From positions 12,398,501 through 12,462,500 of the forward strand of contig NC_092672.1 of the NCBI RefSeq assembly GCF_964355755.1: a DNA stretch of 64,000 nt, given 5' to 3'. Numbering within the stretch: position 1 is the first letter of the stretch; each line of letters starts with the position of its first letter. This DNA comes from Antedon mediterranea (Eukaryota; Echinodermata; Crinoidea; Comatulida; Antedonidae). Of the stretch, positions 30,101-42,100 are shown piece by piece. A program made the position numbers and the translations under genes. Under the pieces are notes generated by a model. That model saw nothing but the letters and a program-made list of their open reading frames with translations, did no database searches and had not been told where the DNA came from.

Positions 30101-33100
30101 TATTAGTATCACATACTAAAATATAAAACAATCATGTAGCCTTTAATGAATTTACATGGAGGTCTATTCAAATAAATTTAAATAAAAGGGTCACAATATA
30201 TCTTCGTCTCCAGTTTGTAGAAAATGAAGTTAGGATTCCATTTATTTCAACAATAAAAAATATTCAAAATATCCTGCCAGTTTGCATTCAAGAGTACAAC
30301 CTGCTTAGTTTTTAATACGAGTACTACTTTCTATACACATAACTTTGATTTCAGCAAAAAAAAAAAAATCACTGTAATAATGTACTTTAATTACTGTAAT
30401 AATCTAGGTATAGATTATGTTGAGAGGGCCAGTGAGAGGGCGTTCGACTGTACTACCATAAGTCCTCTAGGTGTACACAACTTACTTCTTGTCTACAAAG
30501 TGTATAGTAGTATGCTAATAGTACTATTATTAGATTAGGTAGTTGGGAGTAGACTGGAGAGATACATCTATTTATAAGAGAGTACTGTATATATGGAACT
30601 ATCTGTGTTAGCCGCCTTTGTATTTTTAGATATAATACCAATAGGTACTATGTATTGGGATGCAATTCAACAGTTAAGTTCAAAAGTCCTATGTACTCTG
30701 TATATTGGAGGAAATAAGCATAAGATAAAATAAAGCCTTGACAAACAGGGTGTAAGTCACTATTTTGAATCAGTAGTATGACTTCTTAGGAAGTAATTTT
30801 AAAATTATCATTGTATGATCGAAAAGATAAATATATTATTTTATCTAAGGGGTTGCAAACACAAGCATTCACATGTCTTGTTATGTATTGCACTTTTGTC
30901 CTGTCTTTATGTTGTCCGTAATGTCACTGCACTAATGGGTGACCGGTAAACGAGCTTCTCTCTTACGGTTAACCATCCATATAAGTTGTTCATCTCTTAT
31001 GTTCAGAAATTGAAATGGTAAATAAACTGAAACTGAAACTGTGCTTATGTAGTCCAGGTTGACGAGCCAGGAATGATGGTAGAGCCAGTATACCACGTAG
31101 TTTAGCCTCAAGGCAATACCATGTAGCTGGAGTAGCTTTGACAAATACAGTAGACATTTATGAGACTTGGTGTGTGTTGATTCAGTATGATAAATTTGTG
31201 CTGTGAAAGACAAAATTGTAGAATTATGAAGAAAAAATCGTAAAATATAACAAGGAAATTATACTATAGTATAATTAAGGGGTAACCGTATAATATATAA
31301 TTAATAATAATAAATGCAATGGCAATTACTTATATTATGTATACATTACAATATTACAAATAAATTCATATATTATTTATTATGATAAGGAAATCTGTTT
31401 TATAATGAGAAAAAACCCATCCCAACCCAGATTTGAACCCAGCTATCAATAAAGCTATAAAACAAAATAAACCATATTGTAGCCGGACTGGGTAGCGTAG
31501 ACTTACTAGAGGCCTATGCCTAGTACGATTAGCTAGAAGGATACAGGTCAACCCGTACCCACATGCCAACTCGCTCGTACCCAAATTTTGGTTTACTTAT
31601 CAGGGAAAAATTTCATTTTAAAATTTTGTTTAGCAATTATTGCTAATCAAACTGATTTTTTAGTCGAGAAACATAGTTTTGTATTGTCTTTGTTGCTACA
31701 CAATTTTAGAAATGTGTAGCAATAAGGTTGTTTTGTTTAGCTTTTGCTATGCTACACTGGCGAAATTATTCCCTGCTTATATCCAAAATTTTGGCTTACT
31801 CGTACCCATCATGGGCTGGCTGCCTGGTAGTAGTAGTAGTAGTAGTAATAGTAGCCTAGCCTAAGGCAGTAGGCCCGGCCCTACAACTTAAGTCTAGGCC
31901 TAGCCTAGTACTAGGCCTAGCCTAGTAGCTAGGCCTAGACCTAGTAGGCCTAGTTAACATCATACATACGCCCTAGTAGACTAGAGCCTAGTGTAGTAGC
32001 TACCTCTACTAGCTAGGCCTAGTAGTAGCAGTAGTTGTTATTGTAGTAGTAGTATTATTGTATTGTAGTATTAGTTGTAGCTGTCCGGTGGTCCTTGGTC
32101 ACTTGTCTAGCTAGCTACGTCTAGGCTAGATCCCCTAGTGCCTAGTACGTAGCTAGTAAAGATAATTAGGCCTAGGCCCTAGTTATTCTTCACAGTCACA
32201 TAATTCAGATTCTGCCGCTGATTGCTAGTGAACAGGGGGAGGGAGAGAAAGAGTTAGAAGAAGTGAAATAAGCCGTGACGTATAATAAACATCATATAAA
32301 ATAATAATATAACTAACGAATGCGTATAATATAATAATGTTGTATGTTATAAAGTAAAGTAAATGCGTTTAATATAATACAATTATATTATAATATAATG
32401 TATTTATTAATAATATAATAGTAAATGTGTAGGAATTTCACACACATATTTGCGTGTGTGCGCTCAACGCGTAAAGTTATGCAAATTGCTGTTGTAAATA
32501 TAGCGAACGCGCAACGAGCGATCTCTCTCTCTCTGCGTCAAGTTTTCAACGAGAAGACATCGACATTTTTATGAGCAAACCATTGCGAGTTTTAATACAA
32601 GTTTTACGATAATAATTAGTTGTCCTAATTATTAGCACTATTACATTTTGATATTTAGCGTTTTAACTTTACATATTCTACTACGTGTTACTGTATGTTA
32701 TCGTGTTTCAATTATTGTACCGTTGTATATATTATTGTCCTGAACTAGCCTAGCCTATTAACCTTACACTGCGCACGTACGTACGCGCTTCGTGTGGATA
32801 TGTGGTTTCTACACTCCGTATAGTTTATTTACTTCGAGCCTAGGATACTTCCAGCTTTGGACATCGTTTGACTGCTACAATACTCCATTACCGTATTCTA
32901 AATAGGGTAAGTAAAGACCGAATTACTTATACCCTAAAGTGGTGACCCCGACGTGATTCGTATGGACTAGTGGAGTATTCATCTGTAGGCTGTACTTCTT
33001 GTATGTAACATTTGTATTATTAGCGATACTCGGCCTATCTAAGCCTATCCTGTGTACGAGGCAGCAAACAGCATTGATCGTACTATATATATAGTACTAC

Positions 33101-36100
33101 GTACAACTATTTTTGAAAACATTTCTGTTACACAGTTTACTTTTAATTATAAGGTAGGCCTAAAACAATTATTAATTTTTTGAGGCGAAAATGGAAGATC
33201 CTCCTCCAGCCGAAGCAGCAGTTGCTGTGGATCAAGCGGGAGGTAATGCTGGGGTACCAGTCGCCACGCAACGCGCATTACCTTTAGCGGCATTTACCCT
33301 CAAGCTACCACCATTTTGGGCTAACGATCCCGTGATATGGTTTGCCCAAGTGGAAGCGCAGTTCGCAACTCGCAATATTACCACGGAAGCTACGAAATTT
33401 GCCTATATCGTGGCGTCGTTACAGCCTTCGATCGTCCAGGAGGTACGTGATCTGCTCTTAGCTCCTCCTGCTGAGGGTCCATACAGCAAGTTAAAGGAAG
33501 AGTTAATTAAGCGGACCTCCGATTCGGAGAAGAAACGGTTGCACCAACTGCTCACTACGGAGGAATTGGGTGACAGAAAAACAACACAACTATTGCGCAA
33601 AATGTATCAGTTGTTAGGCAGCCGCACATTAGAGGATTCGATCTTGAAACAGTTGTTCATTCAGCGATTGCCCAATAACGTGCAATTGATTTTAGCCGCA
33701 ACAGGCGGAAACGTTACCGTCGCTCAGATAGCGGAATTAGCCGACAGAATTTTAGAGGTGTCTCCCAGCCAACCCAGAGTAGCCGCAATCTCTAACCCCA
33801 CAAGTGCTAACGCCGACCGAAACGAAATTCAAACGCTACGAGCTGAAATTAACAAGTTGACTGCAATGGTATCATCCTTGGCAAACGATCAACATCGGGA
33901 TAAGAGCAGGAGCAGAAGCCGAAATCGGAACCGTTCTTCCAGTGCTAAACGAACACAAACCAATGAAAATGACTCAGAGCAGTGCTGGTATCACACCCGG
34001 TTTGGCAAGGCAGCACGTAGGTGCAGGTCGCCATGCAGTTTCCAACTTCGGAAAACTCCAAAGCCCGCGAATAACTGCGACGAATTCGTCCGGCAACGTT
34101 TCTGATAGTCGCTTATTTCACATTTATGATAGAGATACTGGACTAAAGTTTTTAGTAGATACAGGAGCCGAGATTAGCGTCCTTCCTGCAACAAAACAAG
34201 ACCGTCAACAGCGAAAAAGTGATTTTGTTTTGCAAGCAGTTAACAACTCTCAAATCAACACCTATGGTGAACGATCTTTAACACTTGATTTTGGTTTTAG
34301 ACGGACATGCAGATGGGTGTTTACTATAGCCGATGTTCCCTCAGCAATTGTCGGCGCAGACTTTCTGCAACATTTTGGTTTGTTAGTCGATGTTAAACAC
34401 CGCAAGTTAATTGATTCTACTACTAATTTAAGTGTGCAAGGTACTGCATCTAAGCTCTGCTCGCTTAGTCCTGTTTTGCCTCGACCTGTGATTGATTCAC
34501 GTTATGAATCAATACTAGGCAAATATTTTCCAAAATTACACGTCCGAGTTTCAAAGAGGCCAAACTAAAGCATGATGTCACTCATCGTATAACTACCAAA
34601 GGTCCATCGATCGCTGCCCGACCTCGGAGATTGGCTCCACAGAAACTCAAAATCGCACGAACTGAGTTCGACCATATGCTTCAGCTGGGCATTATTCAAC
34701 CGTCAAAAAGTTGCTGGTCTTCGCCGCTTCACATGGTTGCGAAGCAAACAGAAGGTGATTGGAGACCATGTGGAGACTACAGAGCCCTCAATAATGCTAC
34801 AGTTCCGGATAGATATCCAATCCCTCATATTCACGATTTCACAGCTACGCTTCAGGGAAAGAAAGTTTTCTCTAAGATTGACCTGGTACGAGCCTATCAC
34901 CAGATACCTGTTGCACCAGAAGATGTGCCGAAAACCGCAATAACGACACCATTTGGGATGTTCGAATTTTTAAGAATGCCGTTTGGACTTAGAAACGCAG
35001 CACAGACATTCCAGCGGTTCATCGATAAAGTTTTACGTGGTTTGGATTTTGTATACGCATACATCGACGATCTTCTCATAGCCAGCAATGACGAACAAGA
35101 ACACGAAATTCACCTCAAGTTGTTGTTCGACCGTCTTGAAGAATTTGGTATTGTAGTTAATCCTGTCAAATGTGAATGGGGAGTTTCGTCTTTGACATTT
35201 CTGGGACATCATATCGATGACATGGGTATCCGACCACTACGTTCCAAGATAGAAGCTATCGAAACATTTCCTGTACCCGACACAGTCCGTAAACTGCGTG
35301 AATTCTTAGGATTAATCAACTTCTACAGGCGTTTTATTCCTCGATGTTCAGATATAGTTCATCCGTTGACTGATTTACTGGCAGGTAAACCTCGAAAATC
35401 AATTACATTACCACCGACGGCGATTACGGCTTTTGAGGCTGTTAAGGTAGCACTTGCAGAGGCAACTTATCTGGAACATCCCGATTCATCCGCCACATTA
35501 TGTTTAATGGTTGATGCATCTAACTTTGCGGTTGGTGGTGTGCTACAACAGATGGTAAAAGACGTCTGGCATCCTATCGCATTCTTCTCGCGCAGAATGA
35601 ATCCAGCTGAAACAAGGTACAGCGCATTCGGACGAGAACTGTTAGCCGCTTACCTTGCTATCCGACATTTTCGTCATTTGCTTGAAGCAAGGGAATTTTT
35701 CATCCTCACAGACCACAAACCGCTCACATTTGCACTGAAAGCAAGCTCGGACCGCTACTCACCTCGAGAGATTCGTCACCTAGATTACATCTCACAATTT
35801 ACCACCGATGTCCGACACGTTAAGGGTTCGCAAAACGAAGTTGCAGACGCATTATCTCGCATCAATCTTAACACCTTTAACACACCTGTCCTTACTGCGA
35901 AGTCGTCAGATGTCATTGACTTCACAGTCATGGCCGAGCAGCAGAAGAATGATGAGGAGTTACTTCGTCATTTGCAGGAGTCAACTTTTGATTTACATGA
36001 CGCACCAATAGCCACCAGTGATGGAACTATCGTATGTGACATAAGTACGGGCACTCCTCGACCTTTCGTCCCTAAGGAGTTGCGCAGGGCCGTTTTCGAT

Positions 36101-39100
36101 TCGTTACATTCACTATCGCATCCTGGAATTAGGGCTACATTGAAGTTAGTGAGTACTCGATACGTTTGGCCTAGCATGAATTGAGACGTACGTAACTGGG
36201 CGAAGTGTTGTGTTCAGTGTCAAAAGGCAAAAGTACATCGCCACACTATTACACCGTTGGGAACTTTTGCCACACCAGACGCGCGTTTCGATCATGTCCA
36301 CATCGACCTTGTTGGTCCGCTTCCACCGTCTGATGGCAACAGCTACCTATTGACATGCATTGACCGTTTTACGAGATGGGCAGAAGCCATACCTATTCCC
36401 GATATTTCGGCAGCAACCGTCGCTAAAGCTTTCGTTTGTAAATGGGTGTCCATGTTTGGGGCACCATCGACCATTACTACCGACCGTGGCAGCCAGTTTG
36501 AATCATCGCTGTTTAATGCGCTAGTGAACTTACTGGGTACGAAACGCATACACACTACATCATACCACCCAATAGCCAATGGATTAGTAGAAAGGTTCCA
36601 TCGCCAACTCAAAGGTTCGCTTAAAGCCCTCGACGACCCTCAGTTATGGTCAGATGCTTTACCGCTAGTACTTCTTGGTCTTCGAACGGTGGTCAAGGAA
36701 GACTTGGGGCTATCGTCAGCAGAATTAGTTTTCGGCACCACGTTACGTTTGCCAGGGCAGTTTGTTACGCCTTCTTCCACTAATGCTGACTTGGACCCTA
36801 GTAACTATATTCATCGACTGCAGCGCATTATGCAAAACATACGTCCAACACCGACGCGACACAATTCTCGTAAGGTACACGTACATACAGATTTAGCTAA
36901 GTGTACACACGTTTTCATTCGCTGTGATAAAGTCCGCAAGCCTCTACAGTGCCCTTACAATGGCCCGTTTAAAGTTGTTAGCAGGAGCGACAAATTTTTC
37001 GTTGTACAACTCGCAGGAAAACAGACTGAAACCGGCTTACTTAGATACGGATCAAACTAATTCTACGGACCTAGTCAGGCAGCAACATCATACGACAGAG
37101 ACGCACATTGCAATCGCACCGTCGCCACCCCGCCAAACTCGCTCTGGACGACACGTACATTGGGCATGACTGTACCTGAATACTTTTTACTAACTTTATG
37201 AACTTATTTTTTCTATCGCTCTCACCTAGCGGCAAAGAGCTAGGGGGGAGCTATGTAGGAACTTCACACACATATTTGCGTGTGTGCGCTCAACGCGTAA
37301 AGTTATGCAAATTGCTGTTGTAAATATAGCGAACGCGCAACGAGCGATCTCTCTCTCTCTGCGTCAAGTTTTCAACGAAAAGACATCGACATTTTTATGA
37401 GCAAACCATTGCGAGTTTTAATACAAGTTTTACGATAATAATTAGTTGTCCTAATTATTAGCACTATTACATTTTGATACGTGTTACTGTATGTTATCGT
37501 GTTTCAATTATTGTACCGTTGTATATATTATTGTCCTGAACTAGCCTAGCCTATTAACCTTACACTGCGCACGTACGTACGCGCTTCGTGTGGATATGTG
37601 GTTTCTACACTCCGTATAGTTTATTTACTTCGAGCCTAGGATACTTCCAGCTTTGGACATCGTTTGACTGCTAAAATACTCCATTACCGTATTCTAAATA
37701 GGGTAAGTAAAGACCGAATTACTTATACCATAAAGATGTTCATAATATAATGCCAAAACCGAATAATATAGTACAAAAAGTCAATAATTTGTTACATTTT
37801 TCACATACAGTAATATATTAGAAATAGATATAATATAATGCTAAAACCAAGTAATATAATGCAAAACGTATAATTCATTACAATACAATATATAATATAA
37901 TAAAAAAATGATATAATAATATAATATTTTGAATACTTCAGACAGCTGAGGCTTGCCATACATTTTAGATGTTCATTAATTATTATACCAAGGAAGTTGA
38001 AATTATGAACCCGCTGAATCTTAACATTGTCAATTTCTATATCCAACGTATCAACACAACGTTTACTCATATGAAATATCATATACTTCGATTTCAACAC
38101 ATTTAAAGATAATTTGTTTAATTTAAGCCATTCACTAACTTTATCAAGTTCAATGTTGAGAATGTTGTTAATTGGATTACATGTCCTGAGGGTGCTTAAA
38201 AGTGTTGTATCGTCTGCATAATTATAGTTTTAAAAATAGTGCTAACGTTTGCGATATCGTTTATGTATATGATAAACAAAAGCGGACCCAGTATTGATCC
38301 TTGTGGAACACCTGTAGTTATCTGTAAAATATCAGATTGAGTTCCATTAATGTCCACATATTGTTTACGATTAGTTAAATTAATAATCCTTCATAAGATT
38401 AAGTGAATTCGAATGAAGGCCATAATGATTCAATTTATGCAACATTATTTTGTGATCCAATGTATCAAATGCTTTTGATAGGTCCAAATATATGTTAAGT
38501 GGTATTTCATAATTGTCCATGTCTTGAATAACTTTATCTACAAGCCCAAGTATTTATTTGAAAGTGCAAAAATAATTGGTTGTAAATTACTTTTTAAAAA
38601 ATTTGGATATTGCAGGGAGCAACGAAATTGGACGATAATTTGTAAAACAAGAGTTATCACCATTTTTAAACAAAGGTATAACTCTGGCTATTTCCAGTTT
38701 ATCAGGAAAAATACCTGTGTTTATCATTTGATTTATAATTATTGTGAGTGGTTTGATTATAATTGATTTAATTGATTTAATTAATTTCGTTGATAAACCA
38801 TCCCAACCACAACTTGACTTTGATTTTAATTTATCTATAATTTCCAAAACTGTATCTTCATTAACATTTTCAAAATGAAAGTTATTTGTTTTATTTGAGA
38901 GAAAATGTTCAAAAGATTTGTTACAGCTGTCAGTATTGATTTTATTTGCAAGGTTTGGGCCAATATTTGTGAAATATAAATTAAATTTATTTGCTATTTC
39001 TAATTGATTTGTTATTGATCGATCATCATCTTTAAATAATTCAGGAAACTTTCTACAATTTTTTGCTTTTATTTAGAACATCATTTATGGTTGACCATGT

Positions 39101-42100
39101 TTTACGAACGTCATCTTTTTACATTTGGAAAAGCATGATTCATAATACATTTTATTTAGCTGTCCTAATATTACATTTAAGAATGTTGTTATATGTTTTA
39201 AGATTTATTTTTAATGTATCATGCTCATTTGATGTTATTGGTGTTCTTTTTAATTTTAGGTGTAATTTATCCCTAAACTTGATAGATTTGATTATTCCAC
39301 TAGTATTCCAATTTGATTTTGTGTGTTTATGTTTATTGAATTTTACAATTTTATAAGGCATACATTTATTGTTAGCAGTCGTTATAAGATTATTCATGAT
39401 ATTATAATTTATGTTGGGGTTTGTAGCAGGGTCATGATCTAATTTTAAAAGTATGTCAGAGTTTTCTATTTCATTAACAAATTTGATGATGTCACTATGA
39501 TTATAACTTTTAACATGGTGAACAGGATTTGCTTTTTTAAGAGATGTATTTAGTATATCAAGACATAGAAAATAAGGTTGATGGTCACTGAATTTCTTAA
39601 TCATAATACCGGAATTAGCACTATTTGATGATTTATTTAATCTGCAGAAAAAGTTATCGATCCGAGTTCCACTTCGGTTTGAAAATCTAGTTGGCAATGT
39701 GATATAGGGGAAATAACTGAAACGTGTCAATGTATCAAACACATTACTAAAACATTCTTTTTCATTTATTTTAAGTAGATTAATGTTTGTGTCTCCAGTT
39801 ATAATAATCTCTTGATTGAGTTTGTCAAAACGTGTAAGTCCAGGGACCAACTCCTGTATAAATCTATTGTAATTTTCATTTAGATCTTTAGGTGGGCGAT
39901 ATATATTACCAAGGAGTATGTTTTTCACCAAATTATTCCCTGTTATTTCAAGAAATTGACCTTCCCATTCAGTATAATGAACAACACTTGATTTCATAGT
40001 GTAATTAAAATCTTTATGTAGGTATATAATCAAACCCTCTTTTGAGCTACAAGATTTACCCTGTGAAATACATACATAATTATCAAGTTCAATTTGTGAA
40101 GTATCGGCAGTGTCACTCAACCATGACTCTTGTATACAAATAGCAGAAAAAAAACCTGTTTAGTTGCTAAATCATTTAAAAATACAACTAATTCATTGAA
40201 TTTAGCATGTATTGATTGGATATTCGTGCTAAGTATACAGAAATTGTTTTTTCGTAACTCAAGAAAATTCAACATAGAATCACAATCATAATATGGAGAG
40301 TGTTTAAGTAACTGAACTGGATTATCACTTAAATCATTTTCATCAAGACACAAAATGTTTTGTAGAGAGTTACCATCTACACCACCATAATTTTGCAATA
40401 TTGAATTATCAAGCGTATTCATCATTAAACTGTATAAAACTTAAATATATTGACATTATCCCAAAATACATAACTATGTTTGGGTCTAAATAATCTAGAA
40501 CATTTCTGTAAGGCATAACAAAAAAAAAAAAAAGGTGAAACATCAGAAAAGATTTATAAAAACAAAATAAATTTGCCAACTTGTATCGCCTTATCTAAAG
40601 GTCAACCAGCTCATATTGTTAGTTATAGAATGTCAATCATTGTTATATATTTATAGTTCAAGCTTTTAAATCGTTTGGGTTCCGAGATAGATCTAGTTGA
40701 TTACTGATGGTAAGTTTTTTCATGCCGTTGGTAAAAATAAAGATCTTGTCGTCAAGTGTCCATGTAGATTTAATGAACTTCGCATATTTGGTTTTTATGA
40801 CTCGTAATAGCTCCGAGCGTTTCAGGGTCAGATTCTCATGTATGAAGTATTTAGTCCCTTTAAATTGCTTCTTTGCATTAAATACTTCTCTTCTTTTGTT
40901 GTAGTTTGAGAATTTAATGATAACACGTCTAGGTTTGTTAGCGTCTGAGACCTTACTTTGTCCTAGTCTATGAGTTCTATCTATGTCGGCAATTCCAACG
41001 CTGACATTAAGCTTTTCTTGAAGCAGATTGATAATCTTGGTATCCGTGCACTCGTTACTTGATTCGGGAACGCAGCAATTACGCCTGGAATATTGTTCAG
41101 CTTTATCACTATTGTTTTCTAAAATCATGATTTTTTCTTCAAGGCCTGCTATCTTATCGTTAGAAAGTCTTATTAATATCAAAGTGTAAAGAATCTCTAA
41201 TAAGATCGGTGAGCTTACCAATTAGATGTTCTTGTACGGAATTGATACAGCTGCAGCAATGTTCTTCATAAATGTGGAGTCAGGTGCTAAGCATTTCATA
41301 AGCTCTAGGTTGATCAGTTCTTTAATTTCTGTTTTTTCAGTAGGCCCAATGGATTCAGCTTGGTTTCCAGATCCACCGGAGTCAGCTACGTTTTCTCCGG
41401 AATCTTTAGGAGTCGGTTTTTTCTTACTACCACCAGCCATCAGCAGTGTAATTGTAATAATGAAATAGGCAGGTGGACGGCTTGGGCTTGAGAGCGTAGT
41501 AATCTGATTGGTTTGTATCTAACAATAGGAGCCGTGAGAGCTACGTTTAGGCACGTCCGTTCGCCATGGCTGCTAATTCATGGCTGAAGAAAGTTAGTAT
41601 TATTATATTCCATATTTATCCTTTTCTATTCATTTTCTAATTCATTAAGAGTGACTGTAAATTATATAGAAAAATTAAGAAAATAATGACTAACTGATTT
41701 CAATTAGGATTAGGATTTAGCAATGAACATCATTTTGAAAGTTTTGATTTTAGCGTCTTGTATAATCTAAAATTCGTCAGCTGTACATGATGTTTAAATA
41801 TCCTAATTTATATGGTGTTGGTTAATAACTATATAAATAATATAATTTATGAATTTAATAAACATATTCCTACGACTAGAAATTTCGTTTAGATTCAAGT
41901 AAACTTTCATGAATACTGAATTTGTAAATCTGTATTTATCAAACCGCCTTCAAAACATAATTGCAAATTCCAACAATACACTCTACGGTACATTCAATAA
42001 ATATTTTGTTATATTATCAATCTACTATCCATCCCACTTTCATCCTACAATGAAAAAAAAATATTACATAATTCGTTTCTCCCATTTGCTATGAGGATTT

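Larger units (their letters stand above)
32428..37733 (+). mobile_element. Gypsy LTR retrotransposon, CsRn1-like, nearly full length
   Basis: LTRs 32428-32937 and 37254-37733 begin TGTAGGAA. They differ at a handful of bases plus one 30-bp block missing from the 3' LTR. The primer-binding site TGGTGACCCCGACGTG at 32940 is complementary to the 3' end of tRNA-Trp, and gag carries a CHCC rather than CCHC finger; both are known marks of the CsRn1 clade. Order is gag, protease, RT, RNase H, integrase. Flanks AAATG/AGATG are a 5-bp duplication with one mismatch. The reading frame has several breaks, so this copy looks inactive. Confidence 0.88.
22111..37960. mobile_element. Giant palindromic TIR element, copy 2, with four nested insertions
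   Basis: Same termini as copy 1 (TATGGCAAGCC...GGCTTGCCATA), flanked by a different 6-bp duplication, CATTTT (22105-22110 and 37961-37966), inside LINE ORF2. Arms run 22111 to about 27767 and about 27940-37960. Subtracting an L1-like LINE, an RTE-like LINE, a MITE and a Gypsy element leaves about 7.06 kb, matching copy 1. Different target duplications and different passengers show it is an independent insertion of the same family, not an assembly duplicate. Confidence 0.87.
21269..41585 (-). mobile_element. CR1-like LINE, split by a nested palindromic element
   Basis: A non-LTR retrotransposon in minus orientation: ORF1 at 41440-40658, endonuclease at 40425-39152, reverse transcriptase at about 38847-37967, then, after the inserted palindrome, the ORF2 C-terminus at 22104-21486. 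Removing 22111-37960 and one target copy leaves about 4.46 kb, a normal near-complete size. The flanks share GAAG (21265-21268 and 41586-41589), and joining them rebuilds the host intron sequence GAAAGAAGAAAGTTAG seen in sister introns. The 3' tail is a short TGTGAC-type repeat rather than poly(A). All ORFs have frameshifts or stops. Confidence 0.82.

Noticed and set aside
34703-36612. Several 60-90-codon minus-strand ORFs in the CsRn1 element
   Set aside because: Shadows of RT, RNase H and integrase on the opposite strand.
9953-37960. Possibility that the two palindromes are one locus assembled twice
   Set aside because: Target duplications differ (AATTTA, CATTTT), flanks differ (host intron, LINE ORF) and copy 2 has four insertions that copy 1 lacks.
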